NCBI GenBank assembly: GCA_036244855.1
Contig: BQKZ01000324.1
Span: 12,518-76,517, forward strand
Direction: 5' to 3'
DNA: 64,000 bases
Source of the DNA: Temnopleurus reevesii
Lineage: Eukaryota > Echinodermata > Echinoidea > Temnopleuroida > Temnopleuridae
Both the position numbers and the translations under genes were made by a program. Below are positions 1-12,721 of this stretch, piece after piece. The first letter of the stretch is position 1; every line of letters begins with the position of its first letter. Below the pieces are notes generated by a model. It was given only the letters and a program-made list of their open reading frames with translations, searched no databases and was not told the DNA's origin.

Positions 1-1090
1 GTGCAGCACTTTGTTTAATCTGCTCATCTGATTTTTTCTCAGATTTAATCAATACAAAATTTTTATTGGGCAGACCAAGACTTTAAGCATGATCACCAAG
101 TTCAGCTACATCACAGCAGCTGATCTTAACATCCTTCAAGAAGTAGGTTTTCAGCTAATTGCAGGTGATTGATGATGACAGCAAGGGAAGCCGTCAACTT
201 TTCCTTCCAAATGCCACAAATGTTAAGGTTAAACCAGACACACAAACACACAGGCATACATTGTAGGTGTATTCCTGAGATGTTATATATCAGAGGTCAG
301 AAACTTGAAACAAAACTTTAAGATAACTCAATTGGGTGACATATATTTAGAACTTGATCATGGGCTTGGCACACTGAAATATATGGGCAAATCATAAATT
401 GCATTAACAAGAAAATGAGGTTTTTAGGTGCTACATCTTGATGCTAATTTATGAAAAGGTCATAAAACATATTCCAAGAAGAAATCAAGAGCTATTCAGT
501 ATGAGCATTTTTCCATATATTTACCAGTGCAGTAAACAGTATATTCATTATGATAAGGATATCATGTACACTCTTTAAACAAGTCAAAATTATTGGGTGA
601 CTAGCAGCTGGGAGGAACCCATGACAAGTCACAGATTTTTTTTAATTTTTATTTATTTATTTTTTTTGTTTAACTAATTTTCAGTCAGAACTAACTCTCA
701 GTAAAAATCAACTAGAGCATCTAAAGTCAACTTTGACCAGATTAATAGCTGCATCAAGCTAATCCTTCCATCTAGTCATTTAAAACAAGTTTGTTTTCAG
801 ATAGAATGTACATACTCATAGTAATAATTATGAAGGTCATAGGATATAATATCACAATTGATACCAAAATTGTTGTTTTCCCAACTCTCACTTTGTGTTT
901 TGCTTAGTGGTGGAGCGCTCAGCCTATATATATCACAAGCATACAATTACATTTTGAAACTTGTATACATTGATCTAATTTTAAAAACAACATTCCTAAT
1001 CAATCCATTTGAAGAGGTATAGAGTATGACCTTACAGGAAGTAGTCACAAGGAAGTTCTATCATCAACAACGGAACATAGAGTACATTTA
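1..1090. other. No gene recognised
   Basis: AT-rich sequence with homopolymer T runs near 635-670. No convincing reading frame, tandem repeat or inverted repeat was seen. A short stretch near 908-930 faintly resembles the 5' half of a tRNA but has no partner half. Confidence 0.5.
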
Positions 1091-1509
1091 ATCAGAAAAG
1101 AAAGTTTAACCAAACATGATCTGATTTTGTGATCCTTACATAAAAACAAAGACGATTTACCTGGGAAGAAATATATGTAGGAGTGTGTAGGAGGGGATGA
1201 AATATAAAGGAGAGGCTGGGGATAAGAAAATGTGTTAACTTCCATTCATTTGTTTGGTTTGAGTCTTCAATTGAATAAATTAATAAATTAATTTAACCAA
1301 AGGGACTTCATATAATGCCCAGCTATTTGCTTACTTTGACTCTTAATCAGAAAAGAAAGTTTAACAAAACATGATCTGATTTTGTGATCCTTATGTAAAA
1401 ACAAAGACCAGTTACCTGGGAACTTGTGTAGTACGTGATTGAAGGTAGGATGTGAAATATAGAGGGTAGTTGGGGGATATGAAAACAAATGTTAACTTCC
1501 ATTCATTTG
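1091..1509. repeat. Local direct duplication, two units about 255 bp apart
   Basis: The block at 1091-1252 recurs with substitutions at 1346-1509. Both contain the run ATCAGAAAAGAAAGTTTAAC and end in GTTAACTTCCATTCATTTG. The two short minus-strand frames here share a peptide only because of the duplication, and nothing suggests they are genes. Confidence 0.8.
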
Positions 1510-1648
1510 CCTATTTCGACTCTTCAAATTAAATTAATTTATCAATTAAACTAACCAACAATACCTTTTCAAAGAGTCTTCATTTGCACAACTTCATTTC
1601 CTTATTTTCCTTATATAAAAACTTAATATCACATCTATTTACATATTT

Positions 1649-1921
1649 GGACGCATTGTGGTGTGGTGTTTCTGACTCTAGTCTTTCAACCAGAGGATCT
1701 TATATTCAAATCCGACACACGTTGTTAATTTCCTGTAGCAACAGAAATTCATCGCTATTGTACTGCACTCAACCCAGGTGAAGTGAATGGGGACCTAGTA
1801 GGAATCTTTCATTGAAATGCAGCATACTGTTTTACAGCTGCACTGCTACATTATAGAGTGCTTACTAAGGGAGATTTCTTAGTTAGTGTTAGGCGATGTA
1901 TATGAACGTATAATTATTATT
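1649..1921 (+). mobile_element. tRNA-derived SINE, copy 1
   Basis: The element starts with a tRNA-like head carrying a degenerate B-box-like segment near 1703-1713. A body containing CTCAACCCAGGTGAAGTGAA and a tail TTAGTGTTAGGCGATGTATA running into short ATT repeats follow. The head, body and tail all match the element at 2447-2745 in inverted orientation, which fixes both ends. It is diverged and was probably inserted long ago. Confidence 0.75.
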
Positions 1922-2446
1922 GTTTACTATGATGTGCAGTATAGTTCTGATACACATGGGCTGCAATGGTTTTGGGACAGTTTTGATACACATACCTTTG
2001 GAAGGCAAGATATTATCCTCCAATAATAGCCTGCCCCTCTATCAAAAGCTTTGTGTCGCAAAAGCATCCTACCATCGTTGTTATAAAATAAAAATGCCAA
2101 ACTTATTGAGTGTTTCAACTTCAAAGTCAACCCTTCACCACTGGATTAATCTAGTCCAATGGCATTTCACAGAAAAGTGAAAATCAATTCTTCGAAATTC
2201 CATTACACTCTGTAACAAATTTTGTCACAGTTTGTCACCCATTTATTCAAGCTGTTTTGCCGACATTGGTCTCCAAATCACATTCACAGCTTCGTATCCT
2301 GTGTGAATAGTCTGGTTGTCAGGAGACCCTTATGTTTTAGTCAATGTATGTCTACTATGGTAAACATATGAAACTTATATACAAAACATAAATATCATAT
2401 CAGAAGCATGTGTGAGGACTACCAATGTACGTATTTGTCAGGCAAG
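1922..2446. other. Spacer between two SINE copies
   Basis: No recognised gene. Overlapping short frames exist on both strands (about 1920-2180), with neither domains nor splice context. Confidence 0.4.
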
Positions 2447-2745
2447 TAATAATAATAATAATAATAATAATACGCTCTTATATAGCGCCTACCACTAACT
2501 ATATCAGTCATCCCTAAGTGCTCTAAATGAAGCAGAATTACCCTGGCTTTAGCTGTGCAGCTGAAGGTAGTGTGCTGTATTTCAAGGAAAAAAATCATGC
2601 CAGGTACCCATTCACCTCACCTGGGTTGAGTGCAACACAATTTGGATGAAATTCTTGCTGAAGGAAATCATTGTCATGGGTGGGATTCCAACCTGCCACC
2701 CTCTAGTTGAAGGGCGAGTCTAAACCCATACACCATGACGCCTCC
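2447..2745 (-). mobile_element. tRNA-derived SINE, copy 2
   Basis: On the minus strand the tRNA-like head begins at 2745 (GGAGGCGTCATGGTGTATGG) and its B box is near 2683-2693 (GGTTGGAATCC, one change from the usual GGTTCGAATCC). The body contains CTCAACCCAGGTGAGGTGAA. The tail reads TAGGCGCTATATAAGAGCG followed by a clean (ATT)n tract at 2448-2471. The order of tRNA head, body, tail and microsatellite is typical of RNA polymerase III SINEs mobilised by a LINE. Confidence 0.8.
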
Positions 2746-3586
2746 ACTCTCTTTTTTATATACATAAAAATGTTGATGAAAAATGGCTGAAAATTAAGAC
2801 CAGGTAAAAGAACACACAACGGTGTTGAAGTGAATACGCTTTGACATCTCACTCTTGGTTGTCATGTTATTCGGGCGCGAGCAAACGCTCTCTTGTTCTA
2901 ATTATTTTCCCCTCCACGTCTAGGAGAAGGGGATCTAACGATGATGGTTGGCTTGCCATATGGTCCCCTGCGATACCAATTTCTTCACTCACCATGAGTC
3001 AGCTTGATACAATTTTTCTCCTTGTGAATTTCAAGTGAAATACTAGCATCTTGAAATGCAGCTTGGGCGATGAAAAATTGTTTGATAATTTGCAATTTTC
3101 TTGAGCTGAAAACAATTTAGGAAACTGCTTATTTATTCCCTTTGATGGTGACTTGAATGCTTGAGCGTTAGCTTCGCTCTTCATTTCATAACATTCAAAT
3201 GATTCTGAAACACATACATTTTTGCACACTAGTACCAATTTGCTGACACAATTCAAAACCCTTTCAATTTAAGCTGCTTTGGTAGACTATAGCGTATGAT
3301 GACATATCCATGTTCTGAAAAATTGATTACTGATGATCTCAGATTCGTTAAAAAAGATGTATGAACCTCCCTTAGGTTGAAAGTTGAACTGTATAACTAT
3401 CAGTACCATCCTTGCTCAATTAATTCTCTGTCAATGTTTCAACTAATTTTATATTGATTCTAATGTCAACACCTCTTAAAGTTTACGAGGTCAAACGTGT
3501 AAGGTATGTATACCATCTGATAATAATGTTTCTTCTGAAAACAATTAAGGAAACAAACAACCATTTGCACTATTAGAGATATTGTA
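2746..3586. other. No gene recognised
   Basis: Unique-looking sequence with scattered short frames. I found no repeat structure or exon-like segment that I could support. Confidence 0.4.
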
Positions 3587-3596
3587 ATGTTAATTC

Positions 3597-3752
3597 TCTC
3601 TACCATGACACCTCTGCTCACTCGTCTCTTTCTCTGTCTTTCCTTCTCCCTGGCTCTCTTTATTTCTGTAGCTTTCTCTTTCTCTCTCCCTCCCCTCTCT
3701 CGCTCTCTCTCTCCTTCTCCCTCTCTTTCTTTTTCCCATTCATTTTCCTTGA
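3597..3752. repeat. Imperfect pyrimidine (CT/TC)n tract
   Basis: A CT-rich low-complexity stretch on the plus strand. The Ser/Leu/Phe-rich plus-strand and Arg/Glu-rich minus-strand frames across it come from the repeat. Confidence 0.85.
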
Positions 3753-6115
3753 TGGATACATCATACCTTTCAATCTTCTTCCTGGTTGACAGTTTCAGTT
3801 TCACAAAATTTAACATCAAAGAATTACCGGATACTAAGGTTTGATTTAAAAAGTCGATCCTGATCACATGGCATTTTATTGAACTCATCAGAACTGATGA
3901 AATTGGTAATTTCAAGACAAATCATGATTGAGAACCACTTAACATGAAAATATCATGTTGCCAAAGATTACAAGAATGCTATATTTTCTCTCAAATTTTA
4001 AGTACCATGATGATGAAAATAGATTATTTGATCAAAATGTATTAAGTTGCTGGTCAATTCTTGAAGATATGTTCCTAACATTTTCTCAAAATTTGCTGAG
4101 AAGATTTATGAGTTTACCTTGTTCAAAATAGATGCATTTTCTTCAGTAAGTTCAACATATTGATACATGGTACTTAACTAGCACCTATAATTTATAGAGA
4201 ATCAAATGCACAGAGGTGTTGACAATTACACTAAGGAAGTAAATAATGGTCAATAGTTAAAGCAAACAAAGGTGTTTTTAAAGGGAAGTCAGTTCAAGGT
4301 ACATGATACATGTATGTGATAAGCACTCAAAGTTACTTTAGATCATTTCCGCTTTTATAGCTTACAAAGAAACTTGAGATTGTACACAGTCTGCACAATT
4401 TATCTTCTTAAAGCGAATATCGAGTATTTGCAAAGAACTTCAATTTGGAAAAATGAATGATTAAAATAATCTTATGTTACAAACAAAGCACAACGTGACT
4501 TGTGTAGACAAGGGAAAACTAATATGATAACCTCAAACCGATTAAAAGCGAAATTATGTCATTCTCCACGTGCTCTGTCCACTGCAGCAAACACAGGAAG
4601 CAGCGCGTGGGACTGGAATAAAATCTGTCGGCCCGACATGGCCCAAATTTGACCTTTTATTTGCACATTTCTCTGCCATTATACATTTTCTTGCAAAACA
4701 CTTTGGCACATATTATTTATTCAAAGTTCTGAACATTCTTCTCACATTTTGTGCGATTCTGTGAACATTTATTTTATTTTTTTAACAAATACCAGAATAT
4801 ATCTTTAAAATATGCTGCTAGATTTCCAATAAAAAATCTATGCAGCAAAGAAATGGGGCTTAATTCTCGATAAGTTGAGTAGGAAATACCTGTTTGGTAA
4901 CTAAACCTGGTCATCACGAGGACATGTTTACTCTGGTACTCAAATCACCTATCATCAAGTATGTCTCTAGTATTCAAATAAAACATAAATTGTATATATG
5001 CCCTAATGTATAGTTCATGTATTAGTAATCATAACATTCAGATATGTATTGCTCATTCCTGTACGACAAATGGTGTAGAAAATCAGCCGTTTTGAATTTT
5101 CTTTGTGCAGACCATTTATCAAAAAAAAATAGAGTATTTCTAAATCCATGCAGTATCTAGAATAAATGGTGACCTGTAAAACAGGTTTTACTGATGATGT
5201 TGTTTACTTTTTCACACACAGCTGGTCCTACATTATAAAACCCAGTATGCTATTCAAAATTGATAGACCAAACCAGATAGCTGTGTTTAATATTCAATCA
5301 AACCACAGATCAAACAAATTTAAGTTCAACTCTAGTGGCAACTCCATGGTTCAGCCAGCATGATGTAATATCATACTCTATACTTATGTGAAAATATACA
5401 GCCAAAGTCGGTGGCAATCACAGCATGGAGATGAAAATCAATCAACTATCCCATCAAACTTCTCCTCACCCATTTAATAACCTGTTGGCCAATTAATATC
5501 CATTGTGTCCATCCCCTACTGCTATCCATAGAGGCAATATACAAACTCTATTCAAATAGGCCTGAACTGGATTGTATTGTTGTAGGTTTAGTATTGATCT
5601 CTATAAGGGGGATTATGAGGACCTCAAAAGAGGATTTATTTCTAATCAGGTGGAGTACAAAGGGCCCCTTTGGTATGGGATAAGTGTGTGTTAAACACCA
5701 TTGTGTCAATGGGTTTGCTATTGGTGTGGGGGGGGGGGATCTTCATCTACTCGAGATCAAATACAGGTCCCTTTGCTGTACCCAAGTTTATACTTCAAAA
5801 TCTTAATAGTACCCTTGTAGCCGTCCTTCACAGGCAATCCTGCATATGAATCATATACTAAAAACAGAAGGTTATCATCTAAAGCAACAATATCTCGCTT
5901 GCATATGTACAAAGATTAGGAATTGTGGCAGAGAAAGAACATATCAATTTATATATGAAAGTTAGAAAAAAATATCATAAAATTAGAAGCAGAATATCAT
6001 TGTTCCATTTCCTAAAATGGGGAGTTACTGCCTTCCTGCTACCAAGCAAAACATTCTGAAAAATTATATAATGGCTAATTCAATCACCTCTGACGGCCTT
6101 GCAGTGAATTAATAT
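3753..6115. other. No gene recognised
   Basis: AT-rich sequence with a poly-G run near 5729-5738. No gene, MITE or tandem repeat was identified. Confidence 0.4.
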
Positions 6116-6124
6116 CTCATCACT

Positions 6125-6142
6125 ATCTTTTTCTTCTCCCTA

Positions 6143-6173
<31 letters not shown>

Positions 6174-6345
6174 ATTGCTTTCTATCTCTGTCTCTCTCCA
6201 ACTTTCGTCTATTCTGAAAATCTCAAACATTTTCTCCCCTCTTACTTTCCCTCTCTATCTCTCCCTCTCCTTTTCTTTCTTCTTACTTATTCTATCTCTC
6301 CCTCCCTCCGCTCTCTCTCTCTTTCTCTCTCCATCTTTCTAGCCC
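6125..6345. repeat. (CT)n low-complexity tract
   Basis: Long interrupted CT/TCTC runs with a few unique bases between them. Reading frames across the tract are repeat artefacts. Confidence 0.85.
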
Positions 6346-7172
6346 TCTCATATCTTCACTGGAATGTTGTTTACTAAATCTCCTATATGGAATACATATA
6401 GCTGAGCTTAGGCACTTGTACACATGTACTTTCATCCCCAAATAGGTGTCTACTGGCCGAAAGGGCCAAAGAAGAGTTACACAAAAGGAGGAAAATTTGA
6501 AAGGCATCAACTGAAAATAACATAATCGGGGAGGTTCCCTATACAATAACAATAGACCTACTTCAATTGATTGGATTTATATTGGTAGACATGATGATTA
6601 TTCAACGAATCACTGAAGAAATGTTTTGATGATGATCCTATTTAAATGACACCAATTTAGTAGGCAAAATAAAAATGTTAGACAAATGTCTGAGTTTCAT
6701 TCTCCATGAAGAAAAGAAGTATAAAAGATCAAATGCCATCAAATCTCTTAATATAATCGAAGCTGCAGAATTCTGTTATAAATGAAGCTGTAAGATTTCA
6801 TTCCTTTTATAGAATGCTGTGATAGAAGACAATAACCATCATGAGCCTAATCATAACTGATAGGAAATCACAATATACACTCTGTAGAATAACAAGTACA
6901 ATGAACAATACAAATTTAGATGCTCAAGAGAAGCAATAACACTAGAAAAAATATATCTTGGAGAAGGACTAAACAAAATCCTATACATTGTACTTGGTTT
7001 ATAAACCTGACATCTAAACTTGTATAGATTTCTGCCATGAAGCAACACATCACCGTCTAAAAGCTTTCGAAATTGAAAACATCAATAAAATCATCATGAT
7101 ACTCCATTGCATTCTGAATGTTTTTATCATGAAAGATGTGCAGCTTTCACTCCATCTCCATATTCCACTCAC
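6346..7172. other. No gene recognised
   Basis: AT-rich sequence. If the minus-strand segment at 7173-7277 is an exon, this would be the intron that follows it. Nothing else is supported. Confidence 0.35.
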
Positions 7173-7277
7173 CTTGCAACAGACAAAGAACATTAGCTCA
7201 TCATCATCCCTTCCTCTTCCGCTGCCTGGCAACATCCGTATATCATCCGCTATCCTCCCTGCTTCCTCCCCCTCCTC
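7173..7277 (-). other. Possible minus-strand coding exon (35 codons)
   Basis: On the minus strand the segment ends in a strong splice-donor match, TGCAAG|GTGAGT, with the GT at 7172-7171. A possible acceptor, CAACCAG|GAGGAG, lies at 7278-7280. The enclosed 105 bases are an exact multiple of three and open throughout: an acidic start (EEGEEAGRIADD), a Gly/Arg/Asp middle (GSGRGRDDDE) and a hydrophobic, Cys-containing end (LMFFVCCK). The acceptor has a weak pyrimidine tract. The same frame stays open upstream to an in-frame TGA at 7329-7331, so it could also be a first exon. I recognise no protein family. Confidence 0.25.
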
Positions 7278-8707
7278 CTGGTTGCATGCATGTGATTCAT
7301 AAACCAAAGTAATTCCAAGCACGAACAAAATTCAAATCGTAACCTGGAGAGAATTATCAAAGCTGTAGTCCAATATATTTCCAAAGCGAGTTAGTAGATC
7401 CAGAGAAAATTTGTCGATTAATATGATCAAGAGGATGAAACTCCGTGGGGATACAACATGAATGTGAGCATAAAGAGCCTCACGTGGAGGTTTGGATGAG
7501 TCTAGGGACCCCACCAGCTTGTAACGAAGCTAGAGAGATACTGAGAAAATCGTCACTCCACGCTGCTACTACGCCAGCTGACTGCAGCCAAATAGAGCAG
7601 GATAATTGTTTGGTCTCAAAGACCTCTCTTTCCCTCTCTCTCTCTCATTCATGCACTCATCCAGCGCATACAATCGGCTCAGAGCAGTGCGGTGTGAGTG
7701 CTAGCAGATAGAAGTGTAGAGAGGCAGGGCATTAAACTCAGACAATAGGTGCAAATCAGGATAAATAGAGGAGTCGGGGGAAGGAGGATTGGTAAAGCTT
7801 CCCGGCCACCTCCCTAGCAGTGCTTCCTTACATGGGTTTCCCCATATTCTATTTTGCCTTCAATCACATCAAGCCAACCACATTAAAAGACTTGCTAGGA
7901 AAGCCCTACAATGTCTTACAACTGTTTTCTCCTCTGCCAGATACTATTATCATAGTGTTTTTCTGGACTGATGCAAAATGATGGCTCATAAAAACATGAA
8001 AACCAACAAAATGCATAGTCTGCATGCTATGAGGGCCAAAGTAGGTCTGTCACTTAAAACATTCATATTTCCAAGATTATATCTAGCTGGATGCCAAACA
8101 CTGCCTATCCAGTTTAATTTTCATGTTGGAATTATTGATTTTTTTAAAATTATTCTGGAAACAAAGACAATAATTGATTTGAATCAATATCTCTTTGGGT
8201 GTATTTTCTGAAAATCCATACTGACAATTAACAGACAAATTATTTTACAAATAAGTTTGTTCTGTTAAATCATTCAAGAAAAATAGAAACATTTCTCCAG
8301 AAAAATACATAAATGATCAAGTAAATTTTAGCAGTACCTTACTGTTGTATCATTCATCATTCTTTGTTTATTCATCCATGGTCTGCTTTTAACACAAAAA
8401 TGCAGTTAGAGTTATAAAAAAATTTAAGTCTCTGGCCAATCATGCACTAAAGAGGTATGATCAATTGTAAATTCAAATTTGTAACAAGCACGCGATCTTG
8501 CAAATGGGACGATAAATCAGCTTTAAAATGCATTGAAAAAATAACTTCTCTCCGTGCACGAATGTACTAAACTACAAATGTTCCTAACCTGAAAAATCAT
8601 GTTTGGTTGTCAAGAGGGTGTATTCACAATGTGAGGAAAACTGTATTGGATGGGATTATGAGCTTGTCTGCTGATTGTATGGGACAATAGGTGCGTTTGA
8701 AGGGATG
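7278..8707. other. Mixed sequence with a CT tract; no gene supported
   Basis: The 7440-7760 part is richer in GC than its surroundings and holds a CT tract at 7626-7650. It might be promoter or 5' UTR sequence for a nearby exon, but no TATA box or initiator could be assigned. The rest is AT-rich with no feature. Confidence 0.3.
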
Positions 8708-8926
8708 CTAATGCGGCCTCCAGAGGTATAGTTGATGCACAAAGTTTGAAGGCATGGACCACCAACAACCTTTATTTCCTTTGATCATGGGAGAGCCATC
8801 GACATATTTTAAATACTAATGCGGCCTCCAAAGGTATAGCTGAAGCATGAATTTACTGAACATGGAGACCAACAATCTTTATTTATTTTGATTATGGGCG
8901 ATCCATCGACAGATTTTTAAGGTAGA
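8708..8926. repeat. Two-unit tandem duplication, period about 108 bp
   Basis: CTAATGCGGCCTCCAGAGGT at 8708 recurs as CTAATGCGGCCTCCAAAGGT at 8816. Each is followed by matching ACCAACAAnCTTTATTT and CCATCGACA segments. Confidence 0.75.
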
Positions 8927-9693
8927 TTCTGAATTAACATCTGAAGGCGGAAAGATCAGATGGTCTCAGACAGGGATAAAAAATAATATCTGGTAGATCT
9001 CGGCTCATGCTTAAAGATGTATACTGGTGAATCCACTTACTAGACACTTCCACAATTTCACAATCAATAATTTGTCCACATATTTCAGCTATTTCCAATC
9101 ATGAAAATAAACGGGAATGATTTTACATCTCATCATCAATCCAAGCAATCCATATCTGCACTTCATCATGCACAAATGTTTCTGGAGGTGCGCAATTTCA
9201 ATACGTGTCCGGTAATACCACGTGATGTCCGGTAATCGGATTTTCACTATATTAGGTAATGTTGGTCCATGGTCAGGAAAATAAATAATCTGGACTAGAC
9301 TTTGGCTCATGCTTATAGATGGATTAGGTGATGTTGGTCTCTGTTAATAATCTCTGCCAGATCTTGGCTCAAGCTGAAAGATGTGTTAGATAATTGGGAG
9401 CTGAAAGTGATTTTAAACTCTGTCAGTGGGATCTCCCACTTCAAAGTAATAAAGTTTGTTGGTAATACATGCTAGTAAATCCATGGCTGGAGTCACCTTT
9501 TCCTGTCTGTATGATAGATACAGCACATCCATGGGAATTTAAACTAAGCATGTTATTACTTGAATTAGGGCAGAAATGTATTAGTCTTCTGGCAAGCAAT
9601 GATAAAAATATACATATCGAATAGATATCCAATGGTTTATAATTGAAGGAAAAACAAAAACTTTTGACATAATTTTGCTTTTGTTACTATAAC
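8927..9693. repeat. Short dispersed motif repeated three times
   Basis: A motif of about 40 bases, AATAATnTCTGG...GGCTCATGCTnAnAGATG, appears near 8981-9020, 9282-9322 and 9344-9387. It suggests an old local duplication. No gene is seen. Confidence 0.4.
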
Positions 9694-9857
9694 GGCCCCA
9701 GCACACCAAACACGGCACGGTTTATACGCAGTATTTTGGTTGTCATTGGCCAACACGCTCCTCCGCGCAGAGGACATTCAACAATTGGGCAATCACAGGG
9801 GAGACATCGCGTAAAAACTGTGCCGTGTTGCCGTGCCGTGTTTGGTGTGCCCGGGCC
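9694..9857. mobile_element. GC-rich palindromic MITE
   Basis: Terminal inverted repeats pair GGCCCCAGCACACCAAACAC on the left with the complement of GTGTTTGGTGTGCCCGGGCC on the right. They continue inward through CGGCACGG. The element is about 164 bp, has no coding capacity and is much richer in CpG than its flanks. I could not fix a target-site duplication. Confidence 0.75.
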
Positions 9858-12018
9858 TTTAGCTTCCCTCTCNAATTGGCATATTTTCCAAAAATCTTTC
9901 ATGACCCTTAGCATTATCCAATGGATAGAAAAATTTTCCTATTCTTCGCCCATTTTCTTTGCCCAATACCAGTGCACATAAGCTTCAGGTGAAGTAAAGT
10001 ACACTGACCTCTTATGATCAAATGTCAATATGAGATTTGATTTCATTACATTTTACATCCAATATTGAATTTTTTATATTCTTTTCTCTTGTTAAAAAAT
10101 AACAAAATCCCAATTGCACTTTTATTAAGCACTTATATTGGAATAAAATATAATTGATTCCGCACTTCTGTTGAAATGTAATATAATTGCTCCTATTAAT
10201 AGGTCATACAACGAGAATTATCCTAAAGTCCAGAAGCAAATTTATATCTTGTCCATTAAACAACCATACATCATGAAATAGAAATATTTTTTAAAACCAG
10301 AATCCTGCATGAACATTTTTTTTGAAAAATTACAATTTTTCACATCCCTTGATTAGTACAATTGACCTCTAATGCACTGACTCCCATATTTGCTTTTCAG
10401 GTGCACAATGCCTCAATCTTTTTGTCATCAAATATTGACAAAAAGAAGGAAATGCCCCCAGCAAGGTGACCTGACTTTGTGTACCTTTTCAAAGAAATAA
10501 TTCATAATCTTTATACCTAGGGCTCTATACACACGGGTTGGTGCCTCTGGTCAAAGCAGCACAAAAGTTGTCTTCACAATTCAGACCCCTACCTCCTCCC
10601 CAAAATTCTAGACTCAATGGTCTCTTCACTCGCACACATTTTTCAATTCTTTCCAATGACCCAGTTTCTTGGAAAAAACATGCCGAATTAATTATTATCC
10701 ATAAATCACACCATATCCTAGACTTTAATTTTTTTATGGGTGTGTTGCTAAAAATACACCCTCTGTCATATTTAATATACTCCATTACTTTTACCCATAC
10801 TAACATGATTTTGTCTGAAAAAAAACCCTGATTTTCAGAATCCAATGACATAAAAAAAGGTTTGTAACTTATTCTTTGGGTCTCAAGTATACCATAATAA
10901 TCTGAATTTCAAGCCCATCTGAATAGCTCTTAATGACATTGATTCATATTCAGCCATCCATACTACTTTAGATTTACTGCAGGAAGTTCAAAATATGTTC
11001 CAAAATACTATTCTAAAGAGCAATAATTGATGATAATTTAAAGATCACAATGACAATAGGAAACATATTCCTATATATCATATAAATTAATACTATGTGC
11101 CTCTTTATCTATACATATAGAAGAAGAAATAAAAGTTTGTCAACACCCTTTCTGGAATAAAATATCAAGAGAGAGATGAGACCAAGAGTAATCCATGATT
11201 AAAATACTCACTGGCAAAGCGATTCAAATGCAATATTGAATACACAAAGTTATAATCTAATTTATCACGACTTAAGCTCATTTTTATCCCATATTTTTTT
11301 TCATCATATCTATTACAGGGCCCCTTGGTCGAGCAGTTTTTTATAAACTGAAAGGGCTACCCTGTTTAAATAAAATGACAAATAAAAAATAAATAAAATA
11401 GGAAAATTACTGATCAAAATATTCAAACATATGAAGGAACCCGAGTATAAATAACATTTTTAAATTAAAAAATCCGATGATCTCGAGAACTTACAATAAA
11501 TACTAGCTTTTTCTACCTCAATATCTTAATCATGATCATTACTGATCAAAACCTTAAAATGTAATCATGACACAGCTAAAACATTTTCTTCTCACGAAAA
11601 GCCTAACCCTTTAAGATTAAACCTTCCAATAATTCCAATAACTTTCCTTAACTCTTGTAAACCGATGACCGCCAACAAATCAACAGCACCAAAGAAATGT
11701 TCATCTAATTGGTGATGTACATACTTGCAGCATTAGCTGGTAGATACATTAGTGTCATCAACCCTAGATGGAGGTCTAAGGAATGCTTGTACATAAACAT
11801 GTCTACATTCTCAACGTTGCTTTCATGATGCTTTTCCATCTCGGGTTCAACTTCACAACCCATCTTGGTGTGCAAGATCCTAGATTGCTGACTACAGGAA
11901 CAACTTTCCCTTTAAGAGTTAATTTAGTTTCTATTTCCCTGCATATCCCTCACCCCCTCCTCTTTCTTTTTACCCCCTAACCTCTCTCTCTCCCCCATTT
12001 CTTTCTCTTATGATCCTT
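9858..12018. other. No gene recognised
   Basis: AT-rich sequence with one N at 9873. No convincing exon or repeat was found. The overlapping frames at about 10525-10851 have no recognisable domain. Confidence 0.4.
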
Positions 12019-12216
12019 TTGTTTAGCTTTGTAAGACAAATGAGACAAAGAATCTTCAGACCCTAATTGAAAATATTAGACCATGCTGCAAATTAAAATA
12101 GGATTAAAATTCAATACTCACATCTAACCGTGCTCCTCACACTTACTCTTCTATCTTCCTGCTTTCATAAAACCGCCAGATAACATCCTTCCACCCTTCC
12201 TCTTTTTCTCTTGATG

Positions 12217-12253
<37 letters not shown>

Positions 12254-12484
12254 ATATTTCCATCCCTGTCTTTCACACTCCATCTTCATTCTAATTATCT
12301 TTCTAACCCCTTTTTTCAGCTTCGTAAGACAAAGCATCCTAAAATCCTAATAAAAGTCAGACCATGCTACAAATTGATAGGATTTGAATTAAATCACTCA
12401 CCTTCACACTCCCTCCCCACATTCTATCCACAATCCTCCTAGTGATATTATGTAAGGCAGCCAGAGAACATTCATCCATATCGT

Positions 12485-12661
12485 CCCGGGTGGTGTTCCA
12501 CCAAGATAAGAAAGACTTTACGCACGACTTTACGTTCGACTGGTACCAGTTCTTGCGCTGAATACGAGTAATGCTATTTATCATTTATCATTAGAACTGG
12601 TACCAGTCTAACGTAAAGTAGTGCGTAAAGTCTTTCTTATCTTGGTGAAACACCACCCGGG
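12485..12661. mobile_element. hAT-like palindromic MITE, copy 1
   Basis: Inverted ends CCCGGGTGGTGTTnCACCAA continue through GATAAGAAAGACTTTACGCAC, so most of the element folds back on itself. The same ends occur at 18585-18772 and 39798-39977. It has no coding capacity. It interrupts the second unit of the ~290-bp tandem repeat. Confidence 0.85.
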
Positions 12662-12664
12662 TCT

Positions 12665-12721
12665 GGGCCACATTGGTGCTAGCTCCACAGACTTCGAACA
12701 ACGATAGCACCTTTCTGGCCC
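12665..12721. mobile_element. Tiny foldback element or hairpin next to MITE copy 1
   Basis: GGGCCACATTGGTGCTA (12665-12681) pairs imperfectly with the complement of TAGCACCTTTCTGGCCC (12705-12721), around a 23-base loop. The other tandem units lack this segment, so it was inserted with or beside the MITE. Confidence 0.5.

Noticed and set aside
3466..3915. Arg/Glu-rich 149-codon frame
   Set aside because: Most of it reads through an imperfect CT tract on the opposite strand.
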